A stretch of DNA of 64,000 nucleotides from the NCBI GenBank assembly GCA_028277885.1, contig JANQFK010000077.1, forward strand, positions 1-64,000, given 5' to 3'. Within the stretch, counting starts at the first letter, position 1, and the number at the start of each line of letters is the position of its first letter. Below the pieces are notes generated by a model, which did not search any database, had not been told where the DNA came from, and saw nothing but the letters and a program-made list of their open reading frames with translations. Shown piece after piece: positions 9,246-18,247 of this stretch. This DNA comes from Myxococcota bacterium (GTDB lineage Bacteria > Myxococcota_A > UBA9160 > UBA6930). A program made the translations under genes and the position numbers.

Positions 9246-10802
9246 TTGCCCTACGCGCGTTCCGTGGCGAAGCGAGCGTCCGACCGGTTTGGATGGGGCC
9301 CCCGGGGTACGGCTGGGCTCCTCTCGGGCTGTCTGCTCGCCGGGAGCGTGCTCGCTCCGGGCCTGGGGCCCGGCGTCGCGCTGGCGCCGATCCCGCTGCT
9401 GGCCTGCGCGCTCCGGGGCCGGCCGGCGCGCGCCGCCCTCGAAGGCTGGCTGTGCGGGCTCGTCTTCTTCGGCGCGGGCTTCGCGTGGGTGCTCGGGGTC
9501 CGGGGCGACATCGCGGTCCCCGCCAGCGTCTACGCCACGGGGGTCGCGGTGCTGGCGGTCTTCGTCGCGCTGTTCGCGGCGGGGGTGTCCGCGCTCGCGC
9601 GCCGCCTCGGAGCCGCGGTCGCGCTGCTCGCGGCGCCCGGCCTGTGGGTGTCGCTGGAGTGGCTGCGCTCCCAGGGACCGCTCGGCGCGCCGTTCCTTTG
9701 GCTGGGCTCGGCCCTGGCCGACCATCCCCTGCTGATCCAGTGCGCGGACCTCGGTGGGGTGTTCGGTCTCTCGGCCTGGGTGGTCGCGATCGCCGCCGCG
9801 CTCGTCGCGGCCGGGACGCCGCGCTGGCGCCCGGCGCTCGCGTGCCTCGCGCCGCTGCTCGCTGCGCCCCTCGCCTACGGCGCGTGGTGGCTCGCCGCCC
9901 CGGGCCCCGACACCGCGGGCTCGGCGGAGGCGTTCCGGGTCGCGGCGGTCCAGCCGAACGTCGCCGAGGAGGACCGCTACGAGCCCGAGCACTTCGACGC
10001 GACCCTGCGGCGCCTCCTCGCGCTCAGCCGGGAGGCGGCCGGGGACGAGCCGGACCTGATCGTCTGGCCCGAGACCGCCTACGAGCGTCCGGTGCAACGG
10101 GGAGATCCGTTCCTCGGCGCCATCGCCAACGGCCTCGGACGGCCGCTGCTCACCGGGGTGCTGCGGATCCCCACGCCCGAGGGAGAGACCGTCCGGAACT
10201 CGGTCGTGCTGGCCCTGCCCGGTGGCGAGGCCCGCAGCGTCGCCGACAAGGTGCACCCCGTGCCCGTCTACGAGAGCGCCCCGCCGTCGCTGCTGGGCTT
10301 CCTGGACGCCTGGCCCGGGCGCACCGAGGCGGCGGCGGCCCCGGAGCCGGTCCCCATCCCCCGCCGAGGCGCGGATCCGCTGCCCGTGGGCGTGCTGATC
10401 TGCTTCGATGCCAGCCACACCGACGTCGCGCGCGGGCTGCGCCGTGCCGGGGCCCGCCTGCTGGTCGGGGTCTACAACGAGGCGCAGTCGTCCCGCTGGG
10501 TGGCGCGGCAGCACGAGCTCTTCGCCCGCCTGCGCGCCGTCGAGAACCGCACGCCGCTGGTGCGCGTCGCGAACACCGGCCGGAGCGCCTGGATCGACGC
10601 CCGGGGCCGCATCCTCGACGCGCTTCCGGCGGACGTCGCGGCCGCCGGAAGCGCCTCGCTGCGCCCCGCGCGCGGCCGCTCTCCCTACACGCTCTGGGGC
10701 GATGCTCCCGTGCTCGCCCTGGGGCTCGTCGTGCCCGCTGCCGTCCGGCTCCGGCCCCGGCCGCGGACGCGGAGCCGGCTCCCAATCGGGGAGCCGGCCT
10801 GA
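9246..10802 (+). CDS. lnt: apolipoprotein N-acyltransferase
   Basis: Inner-membrane enzyme adding the third acyl chain to lipoproteins. N-terminal membrane helices (to about residue 220) precede a nitrilase-type domain with catalytic Glu in WPETAYE, Lys in DKVHPVPVYE and Cys in LICFDAS. The start is uncertain: TTG 9246 is the first available codon, GTG 9264 is an alternative, and neither has a clear ribosome site, while a GAGGAG at 9210-9215 is too far upstream. The window contains several lipoprotein substrates. Confidence 0.9.
   Translation: MPYARSVAKRASDRFGWGPRGTAGLLSGCLLAGSVLAPGLGPGVALAPIPLLACALRGRPARAALEGWLCGLVFFGAGFAWVLGVRGDIAVPASVYATGVAVLAVFVALFAAGVSALARRLGAAVALLAAPGLWVSLEWLRSQGPLGAPFLWLGSALADHPLLIQCADLGGVFGLSAWVVAIAAALVAAGTPRWRPALACLAPLLAAPLAYGAWWLAAPGPDTAGSAEAFRVAAVQPNVAEEDRYEPEHFDATLRRLLALSREAAGDEPDLIVWPETAYERPVQRGDPFLGAIANGLGRPLLTGVLRIPTPEGETVRNSVVLALPGGEARSVADKVHPVPVYESAPPSLLGFLDAWPGRTEAAAAPEPVPIPRRGADPLPVGVLICFDASHTDVARGLRRAGARLLVGVYNEAQSSRWVARQHELFARLRAVENRTPLVRVANTGRSAWIDARGRILDALPADVAAAGSASLRPARGRSPYTLWGDAPVLALGLVVPAAVRLRPRPRTRSRLPIGEPA
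10774..10798 (+). terminator. hairpin at the 3' end of lnt
   Basis: GCCGGCTCCC (10774-10783) pairs perfectly with GGGAGCCGGC (10789-10798) over a five-base loop, within the last codons of lnt. There is no U-tract, so it may be a weak terminator or a 3' end stabiliser. Confidence 0.45.
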
Positions 10803-10834
10803 CCCGGACGACCCACCAACCGAAGGAGAGATCC

Positions 10835-11620
10835 ATGTCCCGAACGGTCCGATTCGCAGCGCTCCTCACCCTGGCCCTGCTGCTTCCCGTCGGCGCCGGC
10901 GCGGTGAACGGCAAGGCCAACCCGCCCCGGAGCCCGCAGGACGAGTCCAGTGAGGCGCTGCGCACGACGCCCCACACGAGCTACTACGGCGAGGCCATCG
11001 AGGGCCGCAGCTGGCGGGCGACCGCCGAGTCCGCGCTGCCCAGCCGGCTGCACCTGGTCGATGCCGAGGCCTTCATCCGCTACCGGCCGGTCCGCGAAGG
11101 CCTGCGCGACGCCGAGTGGGAGGTGCGGGTCCACGAGCTGCGGCGCAACCACGAGTCCATCGACGCCGTCTACGACATGGTGCTCGTGCTCCCGCTGCCC
11201 GAGGACGCGGCCGGGCGGGACGGCTTCGTGGCCCTCGACGACGGCATCACGCTCTACGAGGGCGACGCCGCCGATGCCGCACCGGTGATCTACGGGGGCC
11301 GCGAGGTGGTCCTGCGGCGCAACCTCGGCCTGGAGCGCAGCCTGCTGCCCGGCCTGGTCGGCGGCACGGCGAGCGAGGGGAGGCTCCCGAGCCTCGCGGG
11401 CAGCGGCTACCGCTACACCGCCTGGGACGCCGTCATCGCCCGGGACCCCGACCACGGCGCCGTGGTGCAGGGGTCGGCCAGCCTGCGCTATCAGGTGCCC
11501 GGAAGGATCCCGGGCCCCGATGCCGACGACGAGCGACTGGCCGCCTACGTGGTCACCTGGATTCCGACCCTCTCGGCCGAGATCGCGCCCTACGCGGTGC
11601 GCCTCGACGTGCGGGACTGA
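10835..11620 (+). CDS. secreted protein of unknown function
   Basis: Not recognised. It has 261 residues and starts with a clear signal peptide (FAALLTLALLLPVGAGAV, cleavage near residue 23). The mature part is rich in beta-prone charged stretches, without cysteines or known catalytic motifs. The start is supported by AAGGAG seven bases upstream of the ATG. It lies between lnt and the cyclase gene, six bases before the latter, so cotranscription is likely. Probably periplasmic. Confidence 0.8.
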   Translation: MSRTVRFAALLTLALLLPVGAGAVNGKANPPRSPQDESSEALRTTPHTSYYGEAIEGRSWRATAESALPSRLHLVDAEAFIRYRPVREGLRDAEWEVRVHELRRNHESIDAVYDMVLVLPLPEDAAGRDGFVALDDGITLYEGDAADAAPVIYGGREVVLRRNLGLERSLLPGLVGGTASEGRLPSLAGSGYRYTAWDAVIARDPDHGAVVQGSASLRYQVPGRIPGPDADDERLAAYVVTWIPTLSAEIAPYAVRLDVRD

Positions 11621-11626
11621 GCCCCG

Positions 11627-14600
11627 GTGAGCTCGCGCTGCCCCCGCTGCCCCGAGGCGGAACTCCCCGACGACAGCCGCTTCTGCTGCCTCTGCGGCCT
11701 GCGTCTCGGGACGGAAGCCCCCGCAGCGGGGGCGGCGCCGGATCCCTACACGCCCGAACACCTCGACTGGCTGTCGAGCAGCCCGAGGGAGGGCGAGCGC
11801 AAGAGGGTCGCGGTGCTGCTGGCCGACGTGGCCGGCTCGCTCTCCATGGCCCATTGCCTGGAGCCGGAGGACGTCCACGCGGTGATGGACGGCTTCTTCG
11901 CACTGGCCCTGGATGCCGTGCACGCCGAGCAGGGGACCATCAACCAGTTCCGGGGCGACGGCTTCATGGCGCTCTTCGGAGCGCCCCGGGCGCGCGGGCA
12001 CGAGGCGCTGCGTGCGGTGCGCGCCGCGCTCTCGCTGCGCCAGGCCACCGAGGGCTACAGCCGCGCGGTGCGGGAGCGCTTCGGCGTGTCCTTCGTGGTG
12101 CGCACCGGCATCCACGCGGGCCTGGTCTGGGTGGGCCCCATCGGGAAGACCCTGCGGCTGGACTACACCGCCGAGGGCCCCACGGTGGGGCTCGCGGCTC
12201 GCCTCGAGGAGGCGGCCCAGCCCGGCGAGATCCTGGTCAGCGGCGAGGTGGCGGAGCGGGTGAAGGAGTACGTCGGCCTGCGCTGCCACGGCGAGTCGAG
12301 CTTGCGGGGCGTCCCCGAGCCCGTCGCGGTCCACGCGGTGACGGGCGCCGGCGAGGCCGAGACGCGCCTCGACGTGGAGCGCGCGCGGGGGCTCTCGCCC
12401 TTCGTGGGGCGCCGCCGCGAGCTCGAGGGGGTGGCGAGCCGGCTCGCCGCCGTCGGCCCGGGCCAGGCGCTGTGGCTCGAGGTCCGGGGCGAGGCCGGCT
12501 GCGGGAAGTCCCGGCTCGCCCTCGAGGTGCGGGAGCGCAGCGGCTGGCGCTGGCTCGAGGCGCGCTGCCGCGAGGCCGACGGGAGCCGTGCCTACGCGGC
12601 CTGGATCGACCTGCTCGGACGCTGGGGCCAGCAGGGAATCGGGGCCGAGGCGGCCGAGAAGCCCCTGCGCCTGGCGCGCGGCGAAGAGGGGGCGCGCTCC
12701 CCCGAGTCCGTGGCGGCCGCCATCCGTGACCTGATGGGGGAGTCCTTCGGCGCCGGGCCGGCGTCGATCCTGTTCGAGGACACCCAATGGATCGATCCTT
12801 CCTCGCGCCGCGTGCTCGAGCACCTGCTCCGCGCGCCGCCCGGGGGCGGTCTGCGGCTGCTCGCGACGAGCCGGGGCGAAGGCGGCGTCGCGTGGCCGGC
12901 GGACCTCCCCGTGCAGCGCGTCGACCTCGGGGCCCTCGACGAGGTCGCCAGCAGCGAGCTCGCCACCGGGCTGCTGGGCAGCCAGGCCTCCGAGGAGCCG
13001 CTGGTCGCCCTGGTGACCGAGCGCAGCGGCGGCAACCCGCTGTTCGTGGAGGAGCTCGCCCGGGCGCTGCGCGAGGGCCCGGAGCCCGTGCGCGAGGCGG
13101 CGCGCCTCGAGGTGGCGTGGAAGCGCTCGCCGGTCCGCATCCCCACCACCCTCGAGGAGGTGATCGAGGCGCGCATCGACGCCCTGCCGGAGCCCGCCAA
13201 GCGCCTGCTCCAGACCATCGCCGTCGTGGCGCGGCCCCTCGACGCGGAGCTCCTCGAGGCGATCGACTCCGAGGCGGGGCCCGAGCTGGGCTCGCTCCTC
13301 GATTCCCTGGTGCAGCGCGAGCTGCTGGTCCGGCTCTTCCAGGGCCTCGACTTCCGCCACGTGATGTTCCGCGACGTCGCGTATCGCCAGATCGTCCGGG
13401 ACCGGCGCCAGCGCATCCACGGCCGCTGCGCTGCGGTGCTCGCCGCCCGGCCCGGCGCGCGGACCGCGGCGGCGGCATCGGAGATCGCGCTCCACTACGA
13501 CCGGGCCGGCGAGCCGGCGCACGCCGTGCCGTACTTCGCCGAGGCCGGCCACGCCTACCTCGCCCTCACCGCCTCCGAGGAGGCGGTCGCCCACCTGCGG
13601 CGCGCCTGGGAGATCCTGACGAACCTCGATCCCGCGGACGCCTCGCTGCGCGTCGGGGTGGGGCTCGACCTCGCCAACGCGCTCAACAGCCTCGACCGCA
13701 GCGGGGAGGCGGCGGCGGTGCTCCACGCCCTCGCGCCCGCCGAGCTCGAAACCCAGGACCGGCTGCGCGTGGCGGTGGCCTGCATCTCGAGCGGCTGGGT
13801 GACCTACTCCGAGGCCGGCGACGTGGCGGCCGCACGGCGCTCCCTCGACCGCGGCATCGACCTCACCGACGAGTCGCCCGAAGGGCTGCGGATCCGGGCC
13901 ACGGGGCACGCCTATCGGCTGCGGGTCGAGCACATGGACGGCGAGATCGAGCGCGCCGTGGCGAGCGCCCGCCGGGTGTCCGAGCTCGCGACGGCGGGCG
14001 GCGACCGCTTCGGCCTCGTGCTGGGCAAGAGCAACGAGGGCTGCATCCGCTGCGACGCCGGCGAGGTCGAGCGCGCCGCCTCCCTGTGCCGCGAGGCGGC
14101 CCGTCTCGCCGAGGACGCGCGGCACGAGCTCGGCATCGCGATCAGCCAGGGCTGGCTCGCCAAGGCGCTCTGCCACCGCGGCGAGGCCGGACCGGCGCTC
14201 TGCGCCGCGGACCGCGCCGGCCAGATCGGAGAGCGCCTGGGCCAGGTGGGGGTGCTGTTCCAGGCCGAGATCTGGCGCGGCGAGGTGCATCTGCTGCAGG
14301 GCGATCCGCGCAGCGCCGCGGAGGCCTTCGCGCGCCTCGCCGAGATCAACGACCGCTGGCCGACGACCCTCGACCAGGGCGCCCGGGGTGCCCTCGAGCT
14401 GGGCCGCTTCGACGAGGCCATCGAGCAGGCGGAGCGCTGCCTCGCCGCCGAGCCCCCGCGCCTGGTGCGCGCCCGCGCGCTCCGCACCCTCGGGCTCGCC
14501 ATCGGCCTGTCCCGCCCCGCCGAGGCGGAGCGGGCCGAGGCGCTGCTCGGCCAGTCGCTCTCGCTCTGCGACGACCTGGGGCTGCGCCCCCTGGCGGCCC

Positions 14601-14749
14601 ACGCCTGCGCGGGCCTCGGTGAGCTGTGGCTCGCCCGGGGCCGGGGAGAGCGGGCGGCCTACTACGGGGACCGGGCCGTGCGCGACTGGGAGGCCTGCGG
14701 CATGCCCGTCCACGCCCGGGCCGGCCGCCGGATGCTGGCCGGCGACTGA
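11627..14749 (+). CDS. class III adenylate/guanylate cyclase fused to AAA ATPase and TPR region
   Basis: A 1040-residue signalling protein. N-terminal zinc ribbon (CPRC...CCLCG, about 5-28), class III cyclase domain (about 57-235) with metal-binding Asp in LLADVAGS and RGDGFMALFGAP, then a large ATPase with P-loop GEAGCGKSR (about 288-296) and a C-terminal helical TPR-like region. Such proteins are abundant in Myxococcota and mycobacteria; many are regulatory ATPases with uncertain cyclase activity. GTG start six bases after the preceding stop. Nucleotide specificity is not evident. Confidence 0.9.
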   Translation: MSSRCPRCPEAELPDDSRFCCLCGLRLGTEAPAAGAAPDPYTPEHLDWLSSSPREGERKRVAVLLADVAGSLSMAHCLEPEDVHAVMDGFFALALDAVHAEQGTINQFRGDGFMALFGAPRARGHEALRAVRAALSLRQATEGYSRAVRERFGVSFVVRTGIHAGLVWVGPIGKTLRLDYTAEGPTVGLAARLEEAAQPGEILVSGEVAERVKEYVGLRCHGESSLRGVPEPVAVHAVTGAGEAETRLDVERARGLSPFVGRRRELEGVASRLAAVGPGQALWLEVRGEAGCGKSRLALEVRERSGWRWLEARCREADGSRAYAAWIDLLGRWGQQGIGAEAAEKPLRLARGEEGARSPESVAAAIRDLMGESFGAGPASILFEDTQWIDPSSRRVLEHLLRAPPGGGLRLLATSRGEGGVAWPADLPVQRVDLGALDEVASSELATGLLGSQASEEPLVALVTERSGGNPLFVEELARALREGPEPVREAARLEVAWKRSPVRIPTTLEEVIEARIDALPEPAKRLLQTIAVVARPLDAELLEAIDSEAGPELGSLLDSLVQRELLVRLFQGLDFRHVMFRDVAYRQIVRDRRQRIHGRCAAVLAARPGARTAAAASEIALHYDRAGEPAHAVPYFAEAGHAYLALTASEEAVAHLRRAWEILTNLDPADASLRVGVGLDLANALNSLDRSGEAAAVLHALAPAELETQDRLRVAVACISSGWVTYSEAGDVAAARRSLDRGIDLTDESPEGLRIRATGHAYRLRVEHMDGEIERAVASARRVSELATAGGDRFGLVLGKSNEGCIRCDAGEVERAASLCREAARLAEDARHELGIAISQGWLAKALCHRGEAGPALCAADRAGQIGERLGQVGVLFQAEIWRGEVHLLQGDPRSAAEAFARLAEINDRWPTTLDQGARGALELGRFDEAIEQAERCLAAEPPRLVRARALRTLGLAIGLSRPAEAERAEALLGQSLSLCDDLGLRPLAAHACAGLGELWLARGRGERAAYYGDRAVRDWEACGMPVHARAGRRMLAGD

Positions 14750-14752
14750 TCC

Positions 14753-16129
14753 TCAGCGCTGGCGGACGGGGGCCGGCGCCGTCGGCTTGCGCCGGTACAG
14801 GGTGCGCACCGCGACGCCCAGGCGCCGCGCCGCCTGGGCCTTGTTGCCGCCGGAGAGCTCGACCACGCGCGCGATGTAGCGGTCGGCCAGCTCGCGCACC
14901 GTCAGCCCGGACTCGGCGGCGATCTCGAGCATGCGCTCGAGCTCGGCGTCGGCCTCGCTGGGCGAGGGCTGCTCGAAGGGGAGGTCCTCGGGCTGGATGA
15001 GCTCGCTGTCCGAGAGCACCAGGGCGCGCTCGATCACGTTCTCGAGCTCCCGGGCGTTGCCCTCCCAGCTGCGCCGGGTGAGCACGGCGAGCGCCGAAGG
15101 CGAGAGGCGTCGCGCGCGCCCGCCGGACTGCTTCTCGAGGAAGTGCTCCGCCAGCAGCGGGATGTCCTCGACACGCTCGCGCAGCGGGGGCACGTGGATC
15201 GGGATCACGTTCAGCCGGTAGAAGAGGTCGCGGCGGAAGCGGCCGGCGTCGATGCCCTGGCGCAGGTTGGCGTTGGTGGCGGACATGATGCGCGCGCGGA
15301 TCGCGACGGAGCGCGTGCCGCCCACGGGCCGGGCCTCGCGCTGCTGGAGCACGCGCAGCAGCTTGCTCTGGAGGCCGAGGTCGAGGTCGCCGATCTCGTC
15401 CAGGAACAGGGTGCCGCGCCCGGCCTCCTCGAACAGGCCGCGCTTCGCGACGGCGGCACCGGTGAACGCGCCCCGCACGTGGCCGAACAGCTCGGTCTCG
15501 AGCAGCTCGCTGGGGATCGCGCTGCAGTTCACCGCGAGGAAGGGCTCGTTCGCGTTGGGCCCCGCCTGGTGGATGGCCCGGGCGATCACCTCCTTGCCGG
15601 TCCCACTCTCGCCGGTGATCAGCACGTTGCTGCGGCTGGCCGCGATCCGCTCGATGCGGGAGACGATGTCGCGCAAGGCCGGGCTCTCGCCGATCAGGCC
15701 CGCGAAGGAGCGCGAATCCCGCGCCATGTTGCGCAGGCTGCGGTTCTCGCGCTCGAGGGCACGGTGCTCGAGGGCGCGCTCGATCACCATGACCAGCTCT
15801 TCGCGGTTGAAGGGCTTGGTGACGTAGTCGAAGGCGCCGGCCCGCATGCCCTCGATCGCCGACTCGATGCTCGGGTAGGCGGTCACGAGGATGACCGGAG
15901 CGTCGGCGCAGGCGTCGCGCAGGGGGCCCAGGGCCTCGATGCCGCTGCGCTCGGGCAGGTTGATGTCGCACAGCACCACGTCGAAGACGTCGGCCTCGGC
16001 GGCGGCGATGCCCTCCTCGGCGCTCGCCGTGGTGGCCACCGAGAACCCCTGCTGGGTGAGCAGCGAGCGCAGAAGCGCTCGGATCTGCTCGTCGTCCTCG
16101 ATGACGAGGCACTTCACCTGCTGGGCCAT
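14753..16129 (-). CDS. NtrC-family response regulator (receiver, AAA+, Fis HTH)
   Basis: A 458-residue sigma54 activator. Receiver domain 1-120 with acidic pair D12/D13 and phosphoacceptor D55 (VVLCDINLPE), AAA+ domain with GESGTGKE, GAFTGA and LFLDEIGDL, and a C-terminal Fis-type HTH (GGNKAQAARRLGV). The start at 16129 (MAQQ) is preferred over an upstream in-frame ATG because the receiver begins directly after it. It is divergent from a LuxR-type regulator whose leader carries a sigma54 promoter. No histidine kinase is adjacent. Confidence 0.94.
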   Translation of the reverse strand: MAQQVKCLVIEDDEQIRALLRSLLTQQGFSVATTASAEEGIAAAEADVFDVVLCDINLPERSGIEALGPLRDACADAPVILVTAYPSIESAIEGMRAGAFDYVTKPFNREELVMVIERALEHRALERENRSLRNMARDSRSFAGLIGESPALRDIVSRIERIAASRSNVLITGESGTGKEVIARAIHQAGPNANEPFLAVNCSAIPSELLETELFGHVRGAFTGAAVAKRGLFEEAGRGTLFLDEIGDLDLGLQSKLLRVLQQREARPVGGTRSVAIRARIMSATNANLRQGIDAGRFRRDLFYRLNVIPIHVPPLRERVEDIPLLAEHFLEKQSGGRARRLSPSALAVLTRRSWEGNARELENVIERALVLSDSELIQPEDLPFEQPSPSEADAELERMLEIAAESGLTVRELADRYIARVVELSGGNKAQAARRLGVAVRTLYRRKPTAPAPVRQR

Positions 16130-16203
16130 GGCACCGCCCTTCCGCCCCTCCCTGGGCACAAGAACACCCTCACCATAGCCTCACGATCGCACTACACGCA
16201 TCC

Positions 16204-16239
16204 TGACAGGAAGTCAGTGTGTTTTGTCGGGAAGTCAGT
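16204..16239. promoter_or_regulatory. two direct 15-base repeats, candidate activator-binding sites
   Basis: TGACAGGAAGTCAGT (16204-16218) and TGTCGGGAAGTCAGT (16225-16239) are 21 bases apart, i.e. on the same helix face. Each contains a TGAC/TGTC-N5-GTCA dyad. They lie about 65-115 bases upstream of the sigma54 promoter at 16305, the normal place for an NtrC-type enhancer (inference). Confidence 0.55.
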
Positions 16240-16304
16240 CGATTTGGGCTGAAGTTCTGCGGGGGAATACCGAAATAGCGAAGCGTTCCATGTATATGGG
16301 AATC

Positions 16305-16320
16305 CGGCACGGGGATTGCT
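16305..16320 (+). promoter_or_regulatory. sigma54-type promoter of the LuxR-type regulator gene
   Basis: CGGCACG-GGGA-TTGCT matches TGGCACG-N4-TTGCW with only the first base different and exact GG-N10-GC spacing. The expected start near 16331 gives a leader of about 94 bases to the ATG at 16425. The divergent neighbour encodes a sigma54 activator. Confidence 0.75.
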
Positions 16321-16424
16321 CTGGAAATCGACCCATTGGGTGAGAGGGTTCTCCCCGTCCGCTCCCCTCGCGGCGTGGGTACCCGGCTCTGGTAGGAAAC
16401 ACCGACCCCCATTCGAGGAATGTC

Positions 16425-17072
16425 ATGACCAAGACGGTCGTACTGGCAGACGATCATCCCGCGCTCCGCGTGGGTCTCCAGCGCGTGCTCGAGGACACCG
16501 GGGAGTTCTCCGTGATCGGGGAGGCGGACAGCGCCGAGGGGCTCCTCGAGGTCACCCGGGACCGCAAGCCCGACCTCGTGGTGATGGACCTCCGCATCTC
16601 GGGAATCTGCGCCTTCGACACGATCGGCAAGATCCGCAGCGAGGTCCCCCAGGCCGCCGTCCTGGTCTTCTCGAGCTGGGACGACGCCAAGCACGTGCGC
16701 CGCGCCCTCAAGTCCGGTGCCGTGGGCTACCTGCTCAAGAACGGCGCCCTCGACGAGATCGTCCGGGCGATTCGCCTCACCGCGGACGGCCAATCGTACA
16801 TCTCGCCCCAGCTGAGTGAGCACGTCGTGCACGCCATCCTCCAGGAGGACGAGACCGAGACCGCACTCGCCGGGCTGACCCAGCGCGAGCGCGAGGTGCT
16901 GCGCCTCGTCGCCGAGGGCTACTCGTCGCGCCAGATCGCCGAGGAGCTCGGCGTCTCTCCCAAGACCATCGAGACCCATCGAGCGCGCATGATGAGCAAG
17001 CTGGGGATCCACAAGAGCTCCAAGCTGGTCCGCTTCGCCATCGAGGCCGGCGTCCTGGAGGCGACCTCCTGA
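16425..17072 (+). CDS. NarL/FixJ-family response regulator
   Basis: A 215-residue regulator: receiver domain with D9/D10 and phosphoacceptor D55 (LVVMDLRISG), switch Lys in YLLKNGA, and a C-terminal LuxR-type HTH (LTQREREVLRLVAEGYSSRQIAEELGVSPKTIETH read in pieces, about 148-180). It is preceded by a sigma54 promoter and divergent from an NtrC-type regulator, suggesting a two-step regulatory cascade. No sensor kinase gene is adjacent, and its targets are not evident. Confidence 0.93.
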   Translation: MTKTVVLADDHPALRVGLQRVLEDTGEFSVIGEADSAEGLLEVTRDRKPDLVVMDLRISGICAFDTIGKIRSEVPQAAVLVFSSWDDAKHVRRALKSGAVGYLLKNGALDEIVRAIRLTADGQSYISPQLSEHVVHAILQEDETETALAGLTQREREVLRLVAEGYSSRQIAEELGVSPKTIETHRARMMSKLGIHKSSKLVRFAIEAGVLEATS

Positions 17073-17109
17073 GTGCTTGCTAGGGGAGATTGGACCCCAC
17101 GGTCCACCC

Positions 17110-17160
17110 CCGGGTCGGCTCGTTCGAGCGACCCGGACAGGATGTCAGTCCGGCCTGACA
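17110..17160. promoter_or_regulatory. hairpin and TGTCAG-N6-CTGACA palindrome downstream of the LuxR-type gene
   Basis: A hairpin (17110-17136, arms CCGGGTCG and CGACCCGG) is followed by TGTCAGTCCGGCCTGACA (17143-17160), a perfect dyad of TGTCAG/CTGACA around six bases. The half-sites resemble those of the repeats at 16204-16239, so it may be another site for the same regulator. Confidence 0.4.
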
Positions 17161-17191
17161 GATCTTCACCATCCCGCGGCGTGGAATGCAA

Positions 17192-17225
17192 GACGCCCCG
17201 CGGACCGAAGGGTCCGCGGGGCGTC
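17192..17225. terminator. bidirectional hairpin terminator
   Basis: A perfect 15-base stem (GACGCCCCGCGGACC with GGTCCGCGGGGCGTC) closes a GAAG loop between the converging LuxR-type and lipoprotein genes. Confidence 0.75.
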
Positions 17226-17248
17226 GCGTTCCACGACCTGGAGCCGGC

Positions 17249-18247
17249 TCAGCGGCTTACCTTGACTCCCAGGGCGTCGAGGGTCGAGATCGTGAGCCCG
17301 CCCGTCGGCAGCCCCTTCGCCTTCTGGTACGCCCGGACCGCCGTCAGGGTCTGGCCGCCGAGCTGGCCGTCGATCGGGCCCGGGTTGTGGCCCGCCTCGC
17401 GCAGCGCCCGCTGCACCGACGAGATCAGCTCCGGCGAGGCGTTGGTCTCGCACAGCACCGAGCGCCACTCCATGCGCTCCTCGCTCGTCTTCACGCGCTT
17501 GGTCACGTCCGAGTACTGGGCGGGGATCTTGATCCGCTTCTCGCGCGGCTTCTCCGCGAGCTTCCGGACCCGCACGTTCTTGTACTGGGCGGGGATCGGG
17601 ACGCGCTTGGTGGTGGCGGGCGTCTTCAGCACCCGCTTCTTCACCGTCTTGTACTGGGCCGGCACCTCGACCAGGCACATGATGTCGCCGGTGGCGTTGT
17701 CGACGCGCTCGATCGGGCCGCGACCGCGCTTCCACACGGTGTGGGCCGGCTTGACGAGCACCTTCTCCTCGACGAACTCGTACTTCGGCGGGACCTCGAC
17801 GATCTTCTCCGAGGCCTCCTTCACCAGCACCTTCTCCTCGGCCCACTCGTAGCGGGCCGGGACGATCTCGATCTTCTCGCTGGCCTCGCGCTTCAGCACG
17901 CGCACCGTCTCGGTCTTGTAGTTCGCGGGCACCAGCACCCGGGCGTAGCACTGGCCCGGAGCCGCGTCGGGGAGGAGGTCGGCGCCGCTGCGCGGGGGCG
18001 CGGCGGCCACGTCCCGGCGGGTCCGCTCGAGGTCCCGGGAGAGCCGCTCGATGCGGTCCTGCTGGGAGCTCAGGGTCTTCTCCTTCTCGCGCAGGGCCCG
18101 CTCGAGCTCCGCCACCTGCTTCTGCTGCTGCTTGAGGGCCGTGTCCACGTCGCCCGTGGTCGGGGTGGTCGCCGTCGAGCAGGCGAGGGCGCCCGCGGCC
18201 AGCAGAGCCAGCGCGGCCCCCGTCATGCCTCGATACCGATTCCGCAT
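17249..18247 (-). CDS. lipoprotein with tandem 23-residue repeats and a C-terminal peptidoglycan-binding domain
   Basis: A 332-residue envelope protein. Signal peptide with lipobox LAAGALAC (Cys about 23), coiled coil (about 38-80), then six units of about 23 residues of the form (V/I)PAxYxxVxxRVLxxxAxxK (about 105-255, with a longer insert after the third), and a peptidoglycan_binding_1 domain (VQRALREAGHNPGPIDGQLG). AGGAGG lies upstream of the ATG. It probably links outer membrane and cell wall. The repeat family itself I cannot name. Confidence 0.82.
   Translation of the reverse strand: MRNRYRGMTGAALALLAAGALACSTATTPTTGDVDTALKQQQKQVAELERALREKEKTLSSQQDRIERLSRDLERTRRDVAAAPPRSGADLLPDAAPGQCYARVLVPANYKTETVRVLKREASEKIEIVPARYEWAEEKVLVKEASEKIVEVPPKYEFVEEKVLVKPAHTVWKRGRGPIERVDNATGDIMCLVEVPAQYKTVKKRVLKTPATTKRVPIPAQYKNVRVRKLAEKPREKRIKIPAQYSDVTKRVKTSEERMEWRSVLCETNASPELISSVQRALREAGHNPGPIDGQLGGQTLTAVRAYQKAKGLPTGGLTISTLDALGVKVSR

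Noticed and set aside
10685-14713. Open frame of about 1340 codons on the minus strand opposite the cyclase gene
   Set aside because: Antisense shadow in very GC-rich DNA; the plus-strand frame carries clear zinc-ribbon, cyclase and P-loop motifs.
16197-16230. CGCATCC near 16200 as a further ECF promoter
   Set aside because: No CGAA(G/T)CC lies 16 bases downstream.
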